A DNA stretch of 64,000 nt from Cryptomeria japonica (taxonomy: Eukaryota > Streptophyta > Pinopsida > Cupressales > Cupressaceae), in the NCBI RefSeq assembly GCF_030272615.1, contig NC_081407.1:380970179-381034178 (forward strand). Direction: 5' to 3'. Numbering within the stretch: the first letter of the stretch is position 1; every line of letters begins with the position of its first letter. Below the pieces are notes generated by a model. That model saw only the letters and a program-made list of their open reading frames with translations. It searched no databases and was not told the DNA's origin. Of this stretch, positions 39,174-51,675 are shown piece after piece. Made by a program: the position numbers and the translations under genes.

Positions 39174-39408
39174 ATGCGCTAAAAGATGGGCCCCAAGTGC
39201 TATTTTGAATACTCTATGCACTAGACTGATAATAAAATGTGCTAAACTGGCACTAGAATGCACTAAAAGAACAAAACAAACCAAGCGCTAAGATGGGGTT
39301 GTGATGCACTAAATTGTCCTTTATATGCATTGAAAATTGGGTTTGTTTCACTAAAAGATGCTATGAGTATGCTAAAAGATCTTGCAGATGCGTTATCCTG
39401 TGTTTCCA
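39174..39408 (-). repeat. 21-bp phased TTAGCGCAT array in the leader, distal block
   Basis: The same motif as at 37.4 kb, in the same orientation, starts at 39174, 39195, 39216, 39237, 39258, 39283, 39304, 39325, 39346, 39367 and 39388. Only one step (25) departs from 21. One unit contains attgtccttt, as in the proximal block. The array ends at the insertion point of element C. With C removed, the PBS of element B is only about 60-70 bp away. Confidence 0.9.
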
Positions 39409-39418
39409 ACATGACTTT

Positions 39419-41327
39419 TGTTAACACAAAAGTTTGCACCCTTGGTGATCAGGCTTGACCACCAACCTTGTGAAACATTGAATCAACCTCTCAAGTGTGG
39501 GACCTTGTGTTTTTGTGAGGTTGAATCTCCGTAGAAGGTCTACTTCCTCTTCAATCTAAATGCAAAGTGTTGGAACAACCCAACACTGATAAAACTAATC
39601 TATGGTCTGATAGGGAAAAGGGAGAGAGAGAAGGGTTGCATGAAAGAAGGGAAATAGGGTTTGCACCCAGACTGAAATGATGATCTCCCCTGCCTATAGC
39701 TGCACAAAAAATGAATAAGACTACCCAAGTATGCACGATTTCCTATCTTAACCAACCCTTAAAGTGCAGAGTGAAGGTTGGAATTTGTAAGATAGCAGGA
39801 GGAACTAATCCAGTTCATGGATGATATCCACAAGGAATCAACACAGTCATCTATACTCAGGAAATAAATTAAAATGCACTCAGACAAAGAGGTAAAAGAA
39901 ATAAACAAATTGTCCAAACTGAAAAAAAGCAAAACAGGTGAATTGTATTCATGTAAGGGCAAGGCATAACTTTACAAGTGCAAAGAAACATAAGAATTTT
40001 GCATGAAAAAGAAGGGAGAAGATCCAAACTAAATGTTACAAAATTGCATTTATAGTTCAAGCATAACTTAGATGGTTACATTGAGAAAACCCTAACCCCA
40101 CTCAGGTTAGGTTACAAAAATATCAAAGGAGAGGGAGAGATCGGATCTGAGATCTAATGGCGTCCTACAGCTAGCTCTGGGAGCATCCTCTACCTCTGGA
40201 AGAGCAAATATCTTTGCAAATCAGGGAAAACCCTGCATCTGTATGCGTCTTTGTGTATTGGATGGCATCTGTAGGCACAAAACATCTTCAAACTGCATTG
40301 AAGAGGCATGGGTTGCATTTGGAATCGTCAACAGGCATCATGTCTGGCGTTATGGCATCGAAATTTGGTGGTTGTTGTGAGATCGGGTCCAAAATCGGTC
40401 GCTGACTGAGCAAGAAAAATGACCTCGACCATCGGGTTGACAACCACTACCTGCAAAAATATTTAAATGCCAATGGCAGCTGCATGCTTGAAAATTGACT
40501 GTTCATCTGAGATCTCGCACGCTGATGGACGCGCAAGATCTCATCATGTAGGCGCGCTAAAAATCCCTATCGAAGATTAAAACATCATAATTGGATCGGT
40601 CTTTGTGAAGATCCAACGACTGTGGGTTGTTGACGTGGCACCATGAGTCCATGCTTCCTTGGCTATGTTGACCACTAAATGACCTTGCATCTTACCCCGC
40701 GACATCACTGTAGGTCTTCTTTTACCTCACGAGATAAGAATTTTCTTTGTTTTTCATCTTCTTCTTATCCCGCGTCCCTTTTGTGTCCTTGAATTTACCC
40801 CATGAGATAAGCAAAATGCTTTGTAGGTTCTATTTACTCCTTATCCTGCAGGGTCTCCGTGGGTCCCTCCTCCACATCGTGAGATAAGAGTTTTTCTTTG
40901 ATTCTGCTTTGCTTTTGTTATCCCGTGGGACCACTTTTGTCTTTGTTTCCTCCCATGGGATAAGAGTCTCTTTGATTTATTCTTGTTTCCTTATCTTGCA
41001 ATCCCTATCCCTGTGTCCATGTTGTTCTCACTGACTATGACCCACCACATCAGTCAATAACATGTCATGCCTCTGCGATCAATAACTTGACCCGGTCATT
41101 GACATGAACTATTGATATAACATATGAGGCATGGGGGTCAATAACAATCGTGTTATTAACACATCATATAACCCTCATGTTATATGACTCTACAAAACTA
41201 TAAAGAAGTAGCTAACTCTGTTGAGACCGATAACATGACACCTTATCGGTTTCGACTAACATGAAATGTTAGCCACACTGAATTCATGAAATTGATACTT
41301 CCAAGGTTGGCACAAAAAAAGACAACA
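39419..41327 (-). repeat. Element C 3' LTR
   Basis: Direct copy of 51699-53609, starting TGTTAACA and ending ACAACA on the plus strand. Eight GATAAG/CTTATC motifs alternate at 40733, 40764, 40806, 40840, 40883, 40917, 40959 and 40990. Hairpins are retained at 41137-41160 (one mismatch) and 41256-41272 (perfect). The first ~200 bases differ from the other LTR by about 8 percent by eye. Confidence 0.9.
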
Positions 41328-41636
41328 TTTTTGGTGACTCAGAGGGGGTGACAAGCCTTCTTGGCACATTGATTAGGATCCTTAGATTTTCATTGACCGC
41401 AGAGTCAAAACCTGAAGCAAAAGATAATCTTCGTTCCTGCAAGACCTTAAAACCTCATCATTCTGGAGAATAGCTTGTGCACGCACACTTCTTGGAAAGC
41501 TAAAAAAAATGAAAGAACCTAACCTAATATGTAACTACCTCACAATGAAGGGGATAAAAAAGCCATTCACTGGTTTGTCAAAGTAGCTACCTTTCCTGAA
41601 TAAAGTCTGATACTCTTTGTGCCTGTGGAAAACCAG

Positions 41637-42180
41637 TCAGGGAAAGAAAATTGGAAGGCATCCAACAGACTGCTGGAATGCCTCCCAAAATTTGAGAGCA
41701 AATAAATTCAGCCACGACTGAATTTTATCCTTCTTGGGTGGATGGGTGAAAAAAACTTGCTCCTCTTCCTGATGCTCAACTTCATGCTCAGAAATAAGCA
41801 TGACAAGGGGTGAATTGCAGGTCTGAGCCAAATGTCTAATAGGGCATCCCCTTGAAGGAGATAGACTTAGTCCATCATCGCTGACCTGCCCTTTGCTTTG
41901 CTGATTTGACAACAAAATAGGCACCTCTGAGATATGCCCCTGCTCTTCAAAATTTATTGCCTCTGTTGGCAATGTAAGATCTTCCTCTTTCTCCTCTTTA
42001 TGCAACTGACTAGAAGTTGTCAGCGAGCAAAAGTCCTCTAGACCATCCCAAAAAGAATCATCCTCTGACTCCCCAACCCATGGCTTGGTCTCATGATGTT
42101 GCTCAGATGTAGGAACATCCTTCTCCTCAAGGGAGGAGAGGAGCTCTTCCTAAAATGAGGAAATTGACTCCTCCTCACAG
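41637..42180 (-). pseudogene. Element C gag, C-terminal part (after the element D insertion)
   Basis: The minus strand continues the gag frame of 50405-51327 once element D and one 5-bp duplication are removed. It is an acidic segment (KEEKEEDLTL, EHEVEHQEEEQ) with a TAG at 42150-42152. It ends before the 3' LTR. No domain is recognised in this part. Confidence 0.65.
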
Positions 42181-42185
42181 ATGTC

Positions 42186-44790
42186 TGTTGAACACAATGT
42201 ACCACTGAGAGGGGGTGAATCAGTGGCTCCCAAAATTCTTTCGCCTTTTGATCCTAAGAGAGAGTATCAGTTAGCAAATCAAACACAAGTAAACCTACTA
42301 GTGAGATAATGAAAGACTTCATAATGCAGTCACACAAAGGCACATCACATGACACTGATATATACGAGGAAAACCCAAGATGGGAAAAACCTCAGTGAGA
42401 AGAGCTACTGGAGACTATTGCTTTAATCCAACCTCACAATGAAACACTCAGTTACAATGTTTAGGGCACCAACCCAAGGAGTACCACTCTTGCTTTAGGG
42501 AACCAACCCAAGTAGAACCAACCCCTGATTTTAGGGCACCAACCCAAGGAGCACCACCCCTTGCATCGAGATCCAACTCAGTGACAACAATACATTATAT
42601 CAAAATAATACAATAGTTAAATCCTAGTTACAAATGAGTTATGTAACCTCTGCAAGTAATCTCTCTCTACCAGTTTCTCTCCTACTCATCTTTGTCGGTA
42701 GTTTTCTCTGTCTTCCTCTCTACCTCCTCTCTTCTGGTTCACTCTCAACTGTCTTACTAGTTCACTGATCTCCTCACACATTGCCTCCTCCTTGTCTGAT
42801 CTTTGATTACTCTCTTCTTAGCTTGTTGTTGATGCCTTACTGATTCAGGCTCAACCGGTTATCTGTCTTTGCACCTGGTTATCAGTGACTTCCTTAGTGC
42901 CAGATCAACCCTACTTTTTCCTTCACCTTTCTTGATGTCCTTCAACTCTCTCTCTTTGCATGCTTTTTTTCTTCTCTACCTGCTTCTTACTTGTGCAAAC
43001 CCTACTCGTTTATACTACTATTAAGCTCTATAACAGTTTACCGGTTACCTTGGCCTTCCAGGTTAAACCACTTTCAATCCTCTTACCAATCACACATCGA
43101 AATGCTTAGTTGTTTCACTCTCTTAATTAGATTGACTCTTTTCATTCAACTGGCATCACACCTTTTGGAAGCATCAATTCATCTGGTCTTTTGCCTCCAT
43201 TATTATAGCTGATCATTCCCACCAAAATGTAGCTTCAAACTATTGGCATGCTAGGGTTCCTTCCACTAATCATGAGGACAATCAGATCCAATCAAATCTC
43301 ATTCTACACAAAGATAAACAACGTACAAGCAATCAGGTATCACCAACCATATCTTCTTTCTTCCAAGGCATGTTTGCTACACTTGGCAAACACAGACAGT
43401 CCGCTAGCAAGGCACTTGATCAATCACCATAAATGGTTCAGTAGATTGCATCACCAACCTTGTTTTACACCTGGACATTCTGCATCGATCACCTCTGTTT
43501 GTCCTTCCTCGAGCCACACGCCTCTGCAGCACCTCCCATTATTTACGGGGTCTACATTTAATGTCGACCGACTCTGTAATAATCTCATCGGTGCATAATC
43601 CATCTATCGCTGCATGCATGTATGCCACCTTGACTCCACATGGTACCTTTGTCGACATCCACCTCAGTTCACTAAGTTGGTCGGACTTGGTCACCGACAA
43701 ATTACATGCAACTAGTGTGTGCATCATAGCACGGGTCCCTCTTTTCGTACCGGTTCTCTAACCCTGTTGGTATATCTTTCCTTACCAGTTAACCTTCTTT
43801 CCTTCTCCTTCCTTGTTTCGGCGGATCTTGTCAGCCCATTCATCACACATACCAGTTCACATCTTTGTGTTGTTGGGGCACCATATTGACCAGTCATTTT
43901 CCTTACAGATCAGCATGCTTATCTTAATTTGATGAGAGCCTTTCACTTGTTCTCTTTCCTGCATACTAGTAGCCTTGGTTATCGATGGACACTACATCTG
44001 CCTTCATGTCAGTAACATGCATGATAATCATCATGCAAGCAGTCTTAAACTATCATTGCACCAACCTACATCTTCATTCTAGTTGCAATCTCTTTCTGTA
44101 GCTGAACCTTTCCTTCTTCTTCATCTGTCAAGTTCTCCTCTTAGCCGGTTTGTCAAAGTGACAAACTCATCACTCCTTGTTTGTTCCAGTAGTTCACCTA
44201 CTTACTCGGTTGATTAGGTGCACATCTATGATCTCACATGCTGGAGGCTCACACATATCATCCAAATGGTTGAGGTGGATACACAGTGGCTCACAATCTT
44301 CCAATCACCTATGGGAGAGGATCTATGTGATATGTTGGCCAATAGTGTGACTTCCTTGTTATTTCGCAGATGCAACTACCTTACAATTCTTAGGCAACAT
44401 TCTTCCTTTAGTCTTCTCTTCATCCAAGTACAACATCATTTACTGATGGACTAGATGAAATGACACTAGCATACCCGTTGTATTGCTAACCCTTCATTAG
44501 TTCATACTACAGCAAGCTTTACCCTTCACACACTTGTCGGTTCTTATCACTTACCAATCACTTCTCTATGATGTTTGTTCAACATTAGCATGCATACTCA
44601 CTAACCGGTTCCTTCTTCCCAATACTGACATGTAAGCCTGCTACTCCAACATGCTTACATGCTGGCTTCACTATCCACATTGTCGGTGGATAACACTACC
44701 AGCATGTCAACTATTCTTCCCAAACCAGATGTCGTGATATACTAGTAACATGTTATACTAGTTGACATCAATGACAACACAATGCCAACA
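42186..44790 (-). repeat. Element D 3' LTR
   Basis: Direct copy of 47859-50399, starting TGTTGAACACAATG and ending GCCAACA. Many ACCGGT sites of the other copy read ACTAGT, ACTGGT or ACCAGT here, consistent with deamination. Confidence 0.9.
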
Positions 44791-45852
44791 ATCTCCCCCT
44801 TTGGCATTGATTTCAACACATGTAGTATCCAGTATACTACAAATTCTTTCTCCCCCTTTGACAATAATGGAAAAGGGTCTTGACAGTCGGTATACTGCAA
44901 GCTCTCTCTTCCCATTTTGGACTGGTTGCTTGTTTCCTTTTTACCATTATGCTATGTAACCTCTCAACTAGCAACACTTGAATCGAAGAACTGACACCAA
45001 TATGTTTGACATATTCTCCCCTTGTGCAGGCAACTCACATATTTGTTCACATCTCCTTGTATATCGGTCCATGGTGCAACAACAATGATGCTTGATTTCC
45101 TCTTATGTCAGGTGTATCAGATACCAATCATAAGATATGAGTGTGAGCTCCCCCTGAATCACAGCCCTCTGGTCTTCATTTTCTGTCAAGTCCTAAACCG
45201 GTACCCCAAAATGCACTTTGTACCAATGGAAGTGAGCATCTATAAATGTTGATGGTCTTTCATTTCCATGATATCTATCCTATCTTTGTGACACGATCTT
45301 ATCTGACCACAATGCCAAGTCACATTGGCTTCATGTCAACACTCACACCGATTGACATCATGATGTCTCATACACATGGGATTGGCTACTGGTCCAACAT
45401 ATTATCATTTAGAATTGCTTTAAACATCATCAAAGACATAAAGTAATATGTCCATGCCACCAGAGCCATTGCAACACAACCAGAACACATTGAATTACAT
45501 ATTCTTCAATATCGGTAACTGTCACTACTGGCAACATACTGCACATGCCAATTTATTGTACCAATCCAATATCTCTGCCAGCATACTTTGTCCACTAACC
45601 CTCCTTCTAGTGTCACATCCCACTTTGACACTTGCAGCAATGATCCATCCGCCCATGTGAAAGTGTAGCCAAGATATCAATTGTACACATTCTTTCATTT
45701 CATCTTTTCCACCATGTCAGTGACTGCCCGTCCTTAATATTTGTCCTTCTCAGCATTTGGGGGGATTGATCTGATCAACATGTAGCTCCCCTTAAGGATC
45801 TGCATCTCCTTTAAACTTTAGGAGATATCACCTTTGCATTGAATGCACAGTG
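44791..45852 (-). promoter_or_regulatory. Element D polypurine tract and multiple PPT-like tracts
   Basis: On the minus strand GCCAAAGGGGGAGAT (44791-44805) abuts the 3' LTR. Further AGGGGGAG- or AGGGGAG-like tracts lie near 44850, 45018, 45150 and 45788. The rest of this kilobase has no coding frame I can support. Confidence 0.75.
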
Positions 45853-47786
45853 TCAGTCCATGGTCATGTTTTCTTCCTTCTTCCTCGATACCTGCTTGGA
45901 ATCCCTCCTCTTCTCATTTGTATCCATTAGAGTAGGTCTCATCTTCTTCTGCTGATAGGTCTTTGCTTTACCAAGTTCTGCAGTATGACTGGATACATTG
46001 CCATAGAAGCATACTACATTCATCCCAACTGGATGATTTGAAGACCTTCTATCAGACCGATTTGATCTTCTTCTCAGGTTCATGCCATTGTATCCTGCTA
46101 CCGATTTCAACTAACTTCTTGATCTTGCAGAAGTAGTTCTTCTTTGGGCATAGTTGTTATGTCGAATGCCATGTGCATGAATCATCTTCTCCCTACACAC
46201 ATTACTTCTATGGCCAGATCCATTGTAGTTATGACATATATAATTTATATTTCTTGAACTAGTAAATGGACTCTGGTTAGCATAACCGGGGGTGAGCTTA
46301 TGAACATTTCTACATTCTGATGTTCTATGCCCAAATGACATCTTTTACAAACTGGATTTTTATTTTTAGGAAAAACACCTTTTTTATTCCTAGACATCAT
46401 TTTGCATTCCTCTGCCCTATGGCCATATCTTTTATAAGAAAAACAGTAACCAGAAAATGGAGACTTATTACTTACAAATTCATTCTACCAAACATGAGGT
46501 GATATGACCAGTTTGGCTTCTCCACTTCTACTTCTCTCGGGTAATGCATCTCTTTGTCTTCCATCGATGGGGAATATCTTAGGCTACCTTCTTGCATTCT
46601 TGTTTCCAGTGAACCTATCTTCTCTCAACTTTCTTTTTCCTTTGGGATCTGCATTATTTCTTCTTGCTACACCAGTCTTCATTTTTAGCCTCAAGTCCTC
46701 ACTGGTTGTAGCTAGATCAACCTTCTTTCTTGGTGCACTTCGGACTATCAAGAACTGACCCTTTTTATCTCCATCAAAGGAGACAAAATGAATGTCCTTG
46801 TGAGAGACATCCTCGCTTGTGGAGCATTCACCGACAACATATCCTAATCCTCTGGTATCCTTTGAGTGTTTTTGTTTACTCAACATTTTGTCCAAGGCCT
46901 CAGTGCTACCATTATATCAGATCCTTACCTTGAGCTTATTTTGACACTTCTCAAGGTCTTTCCTGATGCTCTCCATTTCTCCTTTTAGGTCCTGACATTC
47001 TTTGTCCTTTGTCTCCACTTCTAGCTGTAGTTCCTCACATCTTCTCTCCTTAGCATCAAAGATTGATTTCAATTCACCAGTTATCCCCTTTGCCTCTTCT
47101 ATTTGAGATGTCAATATGCAAACATTGTTATTTGATTCTTCAAGGCAAGTTCTCAACCGGCTGCATTCTTCATGAACTAATTTTTTATAATTCTTCAATT
47201 CATTTCTAACATTTTGCATCTCTTCTAGTGCACTTACTAGTTCACATTCAAGATCAACTTTGGCTTCATCATCACTATCACTCCCAAACACACTTATCGA
47301 GGAGATTCATTTGTATTGTCTCCTTCAAATGCATGTTCCTCACGTTCTATCTCTTGAGCCATGAAAAGGTGAGTTCCTTCTTCATCATTTATTTTGCAAC
47401 AACTACCTGATCTATCTTCATCATCTACACGTGTTTGTTTCATTGATCTTCTTGCTTCTATAAACCGGTTCTGCAGTGCAGGGTTCATTGCCATAAATTT
47501 TCTTCAATCTGTCCCATAGGCTTTTTGTTGATCTACATTTGTCCCCTGCGAGGAGATATCACTGAATAACCCACTGAGTATTGTCCTCCATAGCTTCATC
47601 ATTACATTTATTACTCCTTTCTGCTTTAGGATCGGTGAGAGGACTAACTTTACTAGGGCAGCCATTTATTGCAGACATCCATACATCAAACCCAAGGGAG
47701 GACAAGTATACTTTCATCCCATGACTCCAAACAGAAAATTTTGAACCATCAAACACTGGAGTAGGAGGTGACACTAAATAGACCAT
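45853..47786 (-). pseudogene. Element D gag, Sirevirus-like, frameshifted
   Basis: Gag starts at ATG 47784-47786, 55 bp after the PBS. The Copia gag N-terminal block PVFDGSKFSVWSHGMKVYL is followed by SLWDRLKKIYG past a TGA at 47559-47561. A long coiled-coil-like segment (46917-47291) and a basic region (46584-46895, with the GLGY block) follow. Then come up to three degenerate CX2CX4HX4C knuckles: the first broken by a one-base frameshift near 46341, the second with Cys replaced by Tyr (CHNYNGSGHRSNVC), and the third beginning CFYG. Pieces fall in all three frames, so no intact protein is possible. Confidence 0.82.
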
Positions 47787-47840
47787 TGTGTTCTAATACC
47801 AGAATCTACCCAAGTTGGAGAAAGATTATTAACCGGGAAC

Positions 47841-47856
47841 CTAGGCTCTGATACCA
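47841..47856 (-). promoter_or_regulatory. Element D primer binding site (initiator Met tRNA type)
   Basis: The minus strand reads TGGTATCAGAGCCTAG two bases after the 5' LTR. TGGTATCAGAGC is the standard Copia PBS and fixes the orientation. Confidence 0.93.
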
Positions 47857-47858
47857 AT

Positions 47859-50399
47859 TGTTCAACATAATGTACCACTGAGAGGGGGGTGAATTAGTGG
47901 TTCCCAAACTTCTTTCACCTTTTGATCCTAAGAGAGAGTACTAGTTATCAAAGCAAACACAAGTAAACCTACCGGTGAGATAATGCAAGACTTCACAATG
48001 CAATCAAAAAAAGGCACATCACATGACACCGATATATACAAGGAAAACCCAAGATGGGAAAAACCTCGGTGAGAAGAGTTACTGGAGACTACTGCTCCAA
48101 TCTAGCCTCACAATGAAACACTCGGTTACAATGTTTAGGGAACCAACCCAAGGAGTACCACTCTTGCTTTAGGGCACCAACCCAAGGAGCACCAACCCCT
48201 GCACCGAGATCCAACTCAATGACAATAATACATTATATCAAAATAATATAATAGTTGAATCCTGGTTACAAATGAGTTATGTAACCTCTGCAAGTAATCT
48301 CTCTCTACCAGTTTCTCTCCTACTCAGCTTTGTCGGTAGTGTTCTCTGTCTTCCACTCTACCTCCTCTCTTCTGGTTCACACTCCACTGCCTTATCGGTT
48401 CACTGCCTCCTCCTCATCTGATCTTTGATTACTCTCTTTTTAACTTGTTGGTGCCTTACCGATTCAGGCTCAACCGATTATCTATCTTTGCACCTGGTTA
48501 CTGATGACTTCCTCAATGCCAGATCAACCCTACTCTATCCTTCACCTTTCTTGATGTCCTTCAACTCTCTCTCTGCATGTTTTTCTCTTCTCTGGCTACT
48601 TCTTACCGATGCAAACCCTACCGGTTTATACTACTGTTAATCTTTGTAATAGTTTACCAGTTACCTTGGCCTTCTAAGTTAAACCACTTTCAATCCTCTT
48701 ACTGGTCGCACATCCAAATTCTCAGTTGTTTCACTCTCTCAGTTAGATTGACTCTTTTCATTCAACTGACATCACACCTTCTGGCAGCATCAATCCATCT
48801 GGTCTTCTGCTTCCATTCTTATAGCTGAGCATTCTCACCAAAACACAGCTTCAAACTATTATCGTGTTAGGGTTCCTTCCACTGATCACAAGGATAATCA
48901 GATCTCGTTTTGCACAAAAATAAACAACATGTAAGAAATCGAGCATCACCAACCATATCTTCTTTCTTCCAAGGCACATTTTCTATGCTTGGCAAACATG
49001 GACAGTTCGTTGGCAAGGCACTTGATCAATGACCATAAATGGTTCTGCAGATTGCATCACCAACCTTCTTCTACACCTGGACATTCTTCATCAATCACCT
49101 CTGTTCGACCTTCCTCAAGCCACACGCCTCTACAACACCTCACATGATTTATAAGGTCTGCATTTAATGTTGACCGACTCTGTAACAACCTCATCAGTGG
49201 ATAATCCATCTACCGCTACATGCATGTCTGCCACCTTGACTCCATGTGGCACCTTTGTCGGCATCCACCTTAGCTCATCAAGTCGGTCCGACTTGGTCAC
49301 CGATAAATTACACACAATCGGTGTGTACATCATACCACCGATCCCTCTTTGCCTACTGGTTCTCTAACCTTGTTGGTATATCTTTCCTTATCAGTTAACC
49401 ATCTCGCCTTCTCCTTCCTTGTGTCGGTGGATCTTGTCAACCCGTTCATCACACATATTAGTTCACATCTCTATGTTGTTGGTGTACCATATTGATCGGT
49501 CACTATCTTTGTAGATCAACATGCTTATCCTCTTCTGATGAGAGCCTTTCACTTGTGCTCTTTCCTGCATACTAGTAGCCCTAGTTACTGATGGACACTA
49601 CATTTGCCTTCATGTCAGTGAAATGCATGATAATCATCATGCAAGCAATCTTTTTCATTGAACCAACCTGCATCTTCATTCCGGTTGCACTCTCTTTCTG
49701 CAACTAAACCTTTCCTTCTTCTTCATCTGGTAGGTTATCCTCTTAGCCGGTTTATCAAAGTGACAAACTCATCACTCCTTGTTTGTTCTAGTAGCTCACC
49801 TGCTTACTCTGTTGATCAAGTGCACATCTCTGATCTCACATGGTGGAGGCTCACACATATCATCCGGTCGGTTGAGGTGGATACACAATGGCTCACAATC
49901 TACTAATCACTGGTGGGAGAGGATCTATGTGATCTATTGGCCAATGGTGTGATTTCCTTGTTATTGAGAAGATGCAACTGCCTTACAATCCTCAAGCAAC
50001 ATTCTTCCTTCACTCTTCTCTTCATCCAGGGACAACATCATTTACCGATGGGAGTCCTACTAGATGGCATCACAGTAGCATACTGGCAATATTGCTAACC
50101 CTTCATTAATTCATATTGCAACAAGCTTTACCCTTCACACACTTGTCACTTCTTATCACTTACCGGTCACTTCTTTATGATGCTTGTTCAACATCAACAT
50201 GCATACTCACTAACCGGTTCCTTCTTCCCAATACTAACATGTAAGATTGCTACTCCAATATATTTACCTAGTAGCTTCATTGTCCACACTGTCAGTGGAT
50301 AACACTACCAACATGTCAACCACTCTTCCCAAACCAGATGTCCTGATATACTAGTAACATGCTATATCGGTTGACATCAATGACAACACAATGCCAACA
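47859..50399 (-). repeat. Element D 5' LTR, rich in ACCGGT sites
   Basis: The LTR starts TGTTCAACATAATG and ends GCCAACA on the plus strand. ACCGGT, AACCGGTT or one-base variants recur throughout (for example near 47975, 48617, 49745, 50162, 50213). It contains no gene. Confidence 0.9.
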
Positions 50400-50404
50400 A
50401 TATC

Positions 50405-51327
50405 CTTTGCCTCATGCCGGTTTGTAAAAACAAAATCTCTCTGTGCCACTAGAGCCTGAGAGGCATCCCCATTTCTGCAAGCGACTAGATTAATATGATT
50501 GGACTGTACAAGAACAAATGCTCTTGAGGTGCTTGCACTTGAAGGATTTAAGCTATCCAAAGGTCTAGGGCCTATCCATTGGTTTTGTCCTGTAAAACTG
50601 GATCTTTGAATGTCTGTGAATGATGGAGGAGGTGCAAGTGTAAGCATTCGACCTGTATATGTCACTGGTATAGGGGCCAAAGCAGGCTATTGTGCAGGAA
50701 CCTCTAGGAACAAGGGCATTGGGGACCTAGGAGCTAACTTTCCAGCCTGTATTAAGCACCTTTCTGCTTTGATGACAATGTCATAAACTCTTGGAAGGTT
50801 ATCCCCCTTAATGATTGTATCATCACAACTATGTCACTATTTAGAGCCCTAAGGAAGTATAAGAAGGCACAGTTGGCAGATGGCCTGACCAAAGCAAGGA
50901 TCCTATCCCAAGTCTTTTGGAACCTATAGTTGAAGTCTACCATGAATTCATATGGGGCTCTCTTAATAGTTACTAGTTGTTCAATCAGTGAAAAAGAGTC
51001 ACTCATGTCCTCAAAACTCTCGCACAATCCTTCCCCTAATTCATCCCAGCTATGGATTGAACCAAAGGGCAGACCCCTAAACCACTACAGGGCTTTTCCC
51101 TTGAATGAAGAGGCAAGAAGCCTCACCACTATGTTGTCTTTTGTGATGTCAAAAAAAGAGCAGATACCTGCTACATCTTGAATGTACTCAGTTGGGGTGA
51201 CAGAGGTCTCCCCAATAAAAAAAGGTACAACCTTAAAGGTTGCAACTAGGATGTCATTGTTTTGGGATAGAGCTAAGGGGCTGCCACCATTAAAAGTGAC
51301 AAATGCATGTATTCTAGGGATAGCCAT
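50405..51327 (-). pseudogene. Element C gag, N-terminal part
   Basis: Gag starts at ATG 51325-51327. It reads a Retrotrans_gag-like domain: TPTEYIQDVAGICSFF, then KAL, a TAG at 51085-51087, and WFRGLPFGSIHSWDEL, CESFEDM and VDFNYRFQKTWDRI. A one-base frameshift near 50760 is followed by a Pro-rich segment with a TAG at 50687-50689. The frame runs on to HEAKD at the element D insertion and resumes at 42180. Gag would form the particle shell; no enzyme domain follows it. Confidence 0.8.
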
Positions 51328-51675
51328 ATTTTTATGCTACTCCTACTTCTAGAATCTGGAAGTTCATATTATTAGATAAAAATACCTCTAGAAGGAGCTC
51401 TTGTTCGGCTGTTTCATGTGAAATGGTTGTTGGTCCTAAACAAGAAGCCTGGACCTGATCCTCAGAGTCGCCAGGTGCTGACGTGGCTACGTCCAAAGGT
51501 AAGATACTGAAGAGCACACAAAGTCTTCAAGTGTTTTGAATGTTGAACTGCTTCACCAGTAAAATTTGTTGTAGAGTTGCCATGTAGGATATTGCCTCCA
51601 AAGGTTGAATTTGTTGATGGACACACCAACCATAAACAAAATGGTAAGAATATTGAACCAGAGCTAGTTCAATTT

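Larger units (their letters stand above)
42186..50399 (-). mobile_element. Element D: Sirevirus-like Copia retrotransposon lacking pol, inserted in element C gag
   Basis: Large LTRs (42186-44790 and 47859-50399, about 2.6 and 2.5 kb) flank only 3.07 kb of internal DNA. Flanks ATGTC (42181-42185) and ATATC (50400-50404) are a 4 of 5 target duplication. The PBS matches initiator Met tRNA. Gag lies right after the PBS, but no integrase or RT is present. The region before the 3' LTR has several AGGGGGAG-like tracts, the multiple-PPT feature typical of Sireviruses. The LTRs carry the GAGAGGGGGTGAATCAG edge motif seen in many plant Copia LTRs. Confidence 0.9.

Noticed and set aside
25035-39408. CRISPR-like arrays at 25, 37 and 39 kb
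   Set aside because: The conserved core is only about 9 bp, the total unit is 21 bp, there are no cas genes and the host is a plant.
42991-45660. Many plus-strand frames in the element D LTRs and 3' region
   Set aside because: They recur in both LTR copies with different stops and show no domain.
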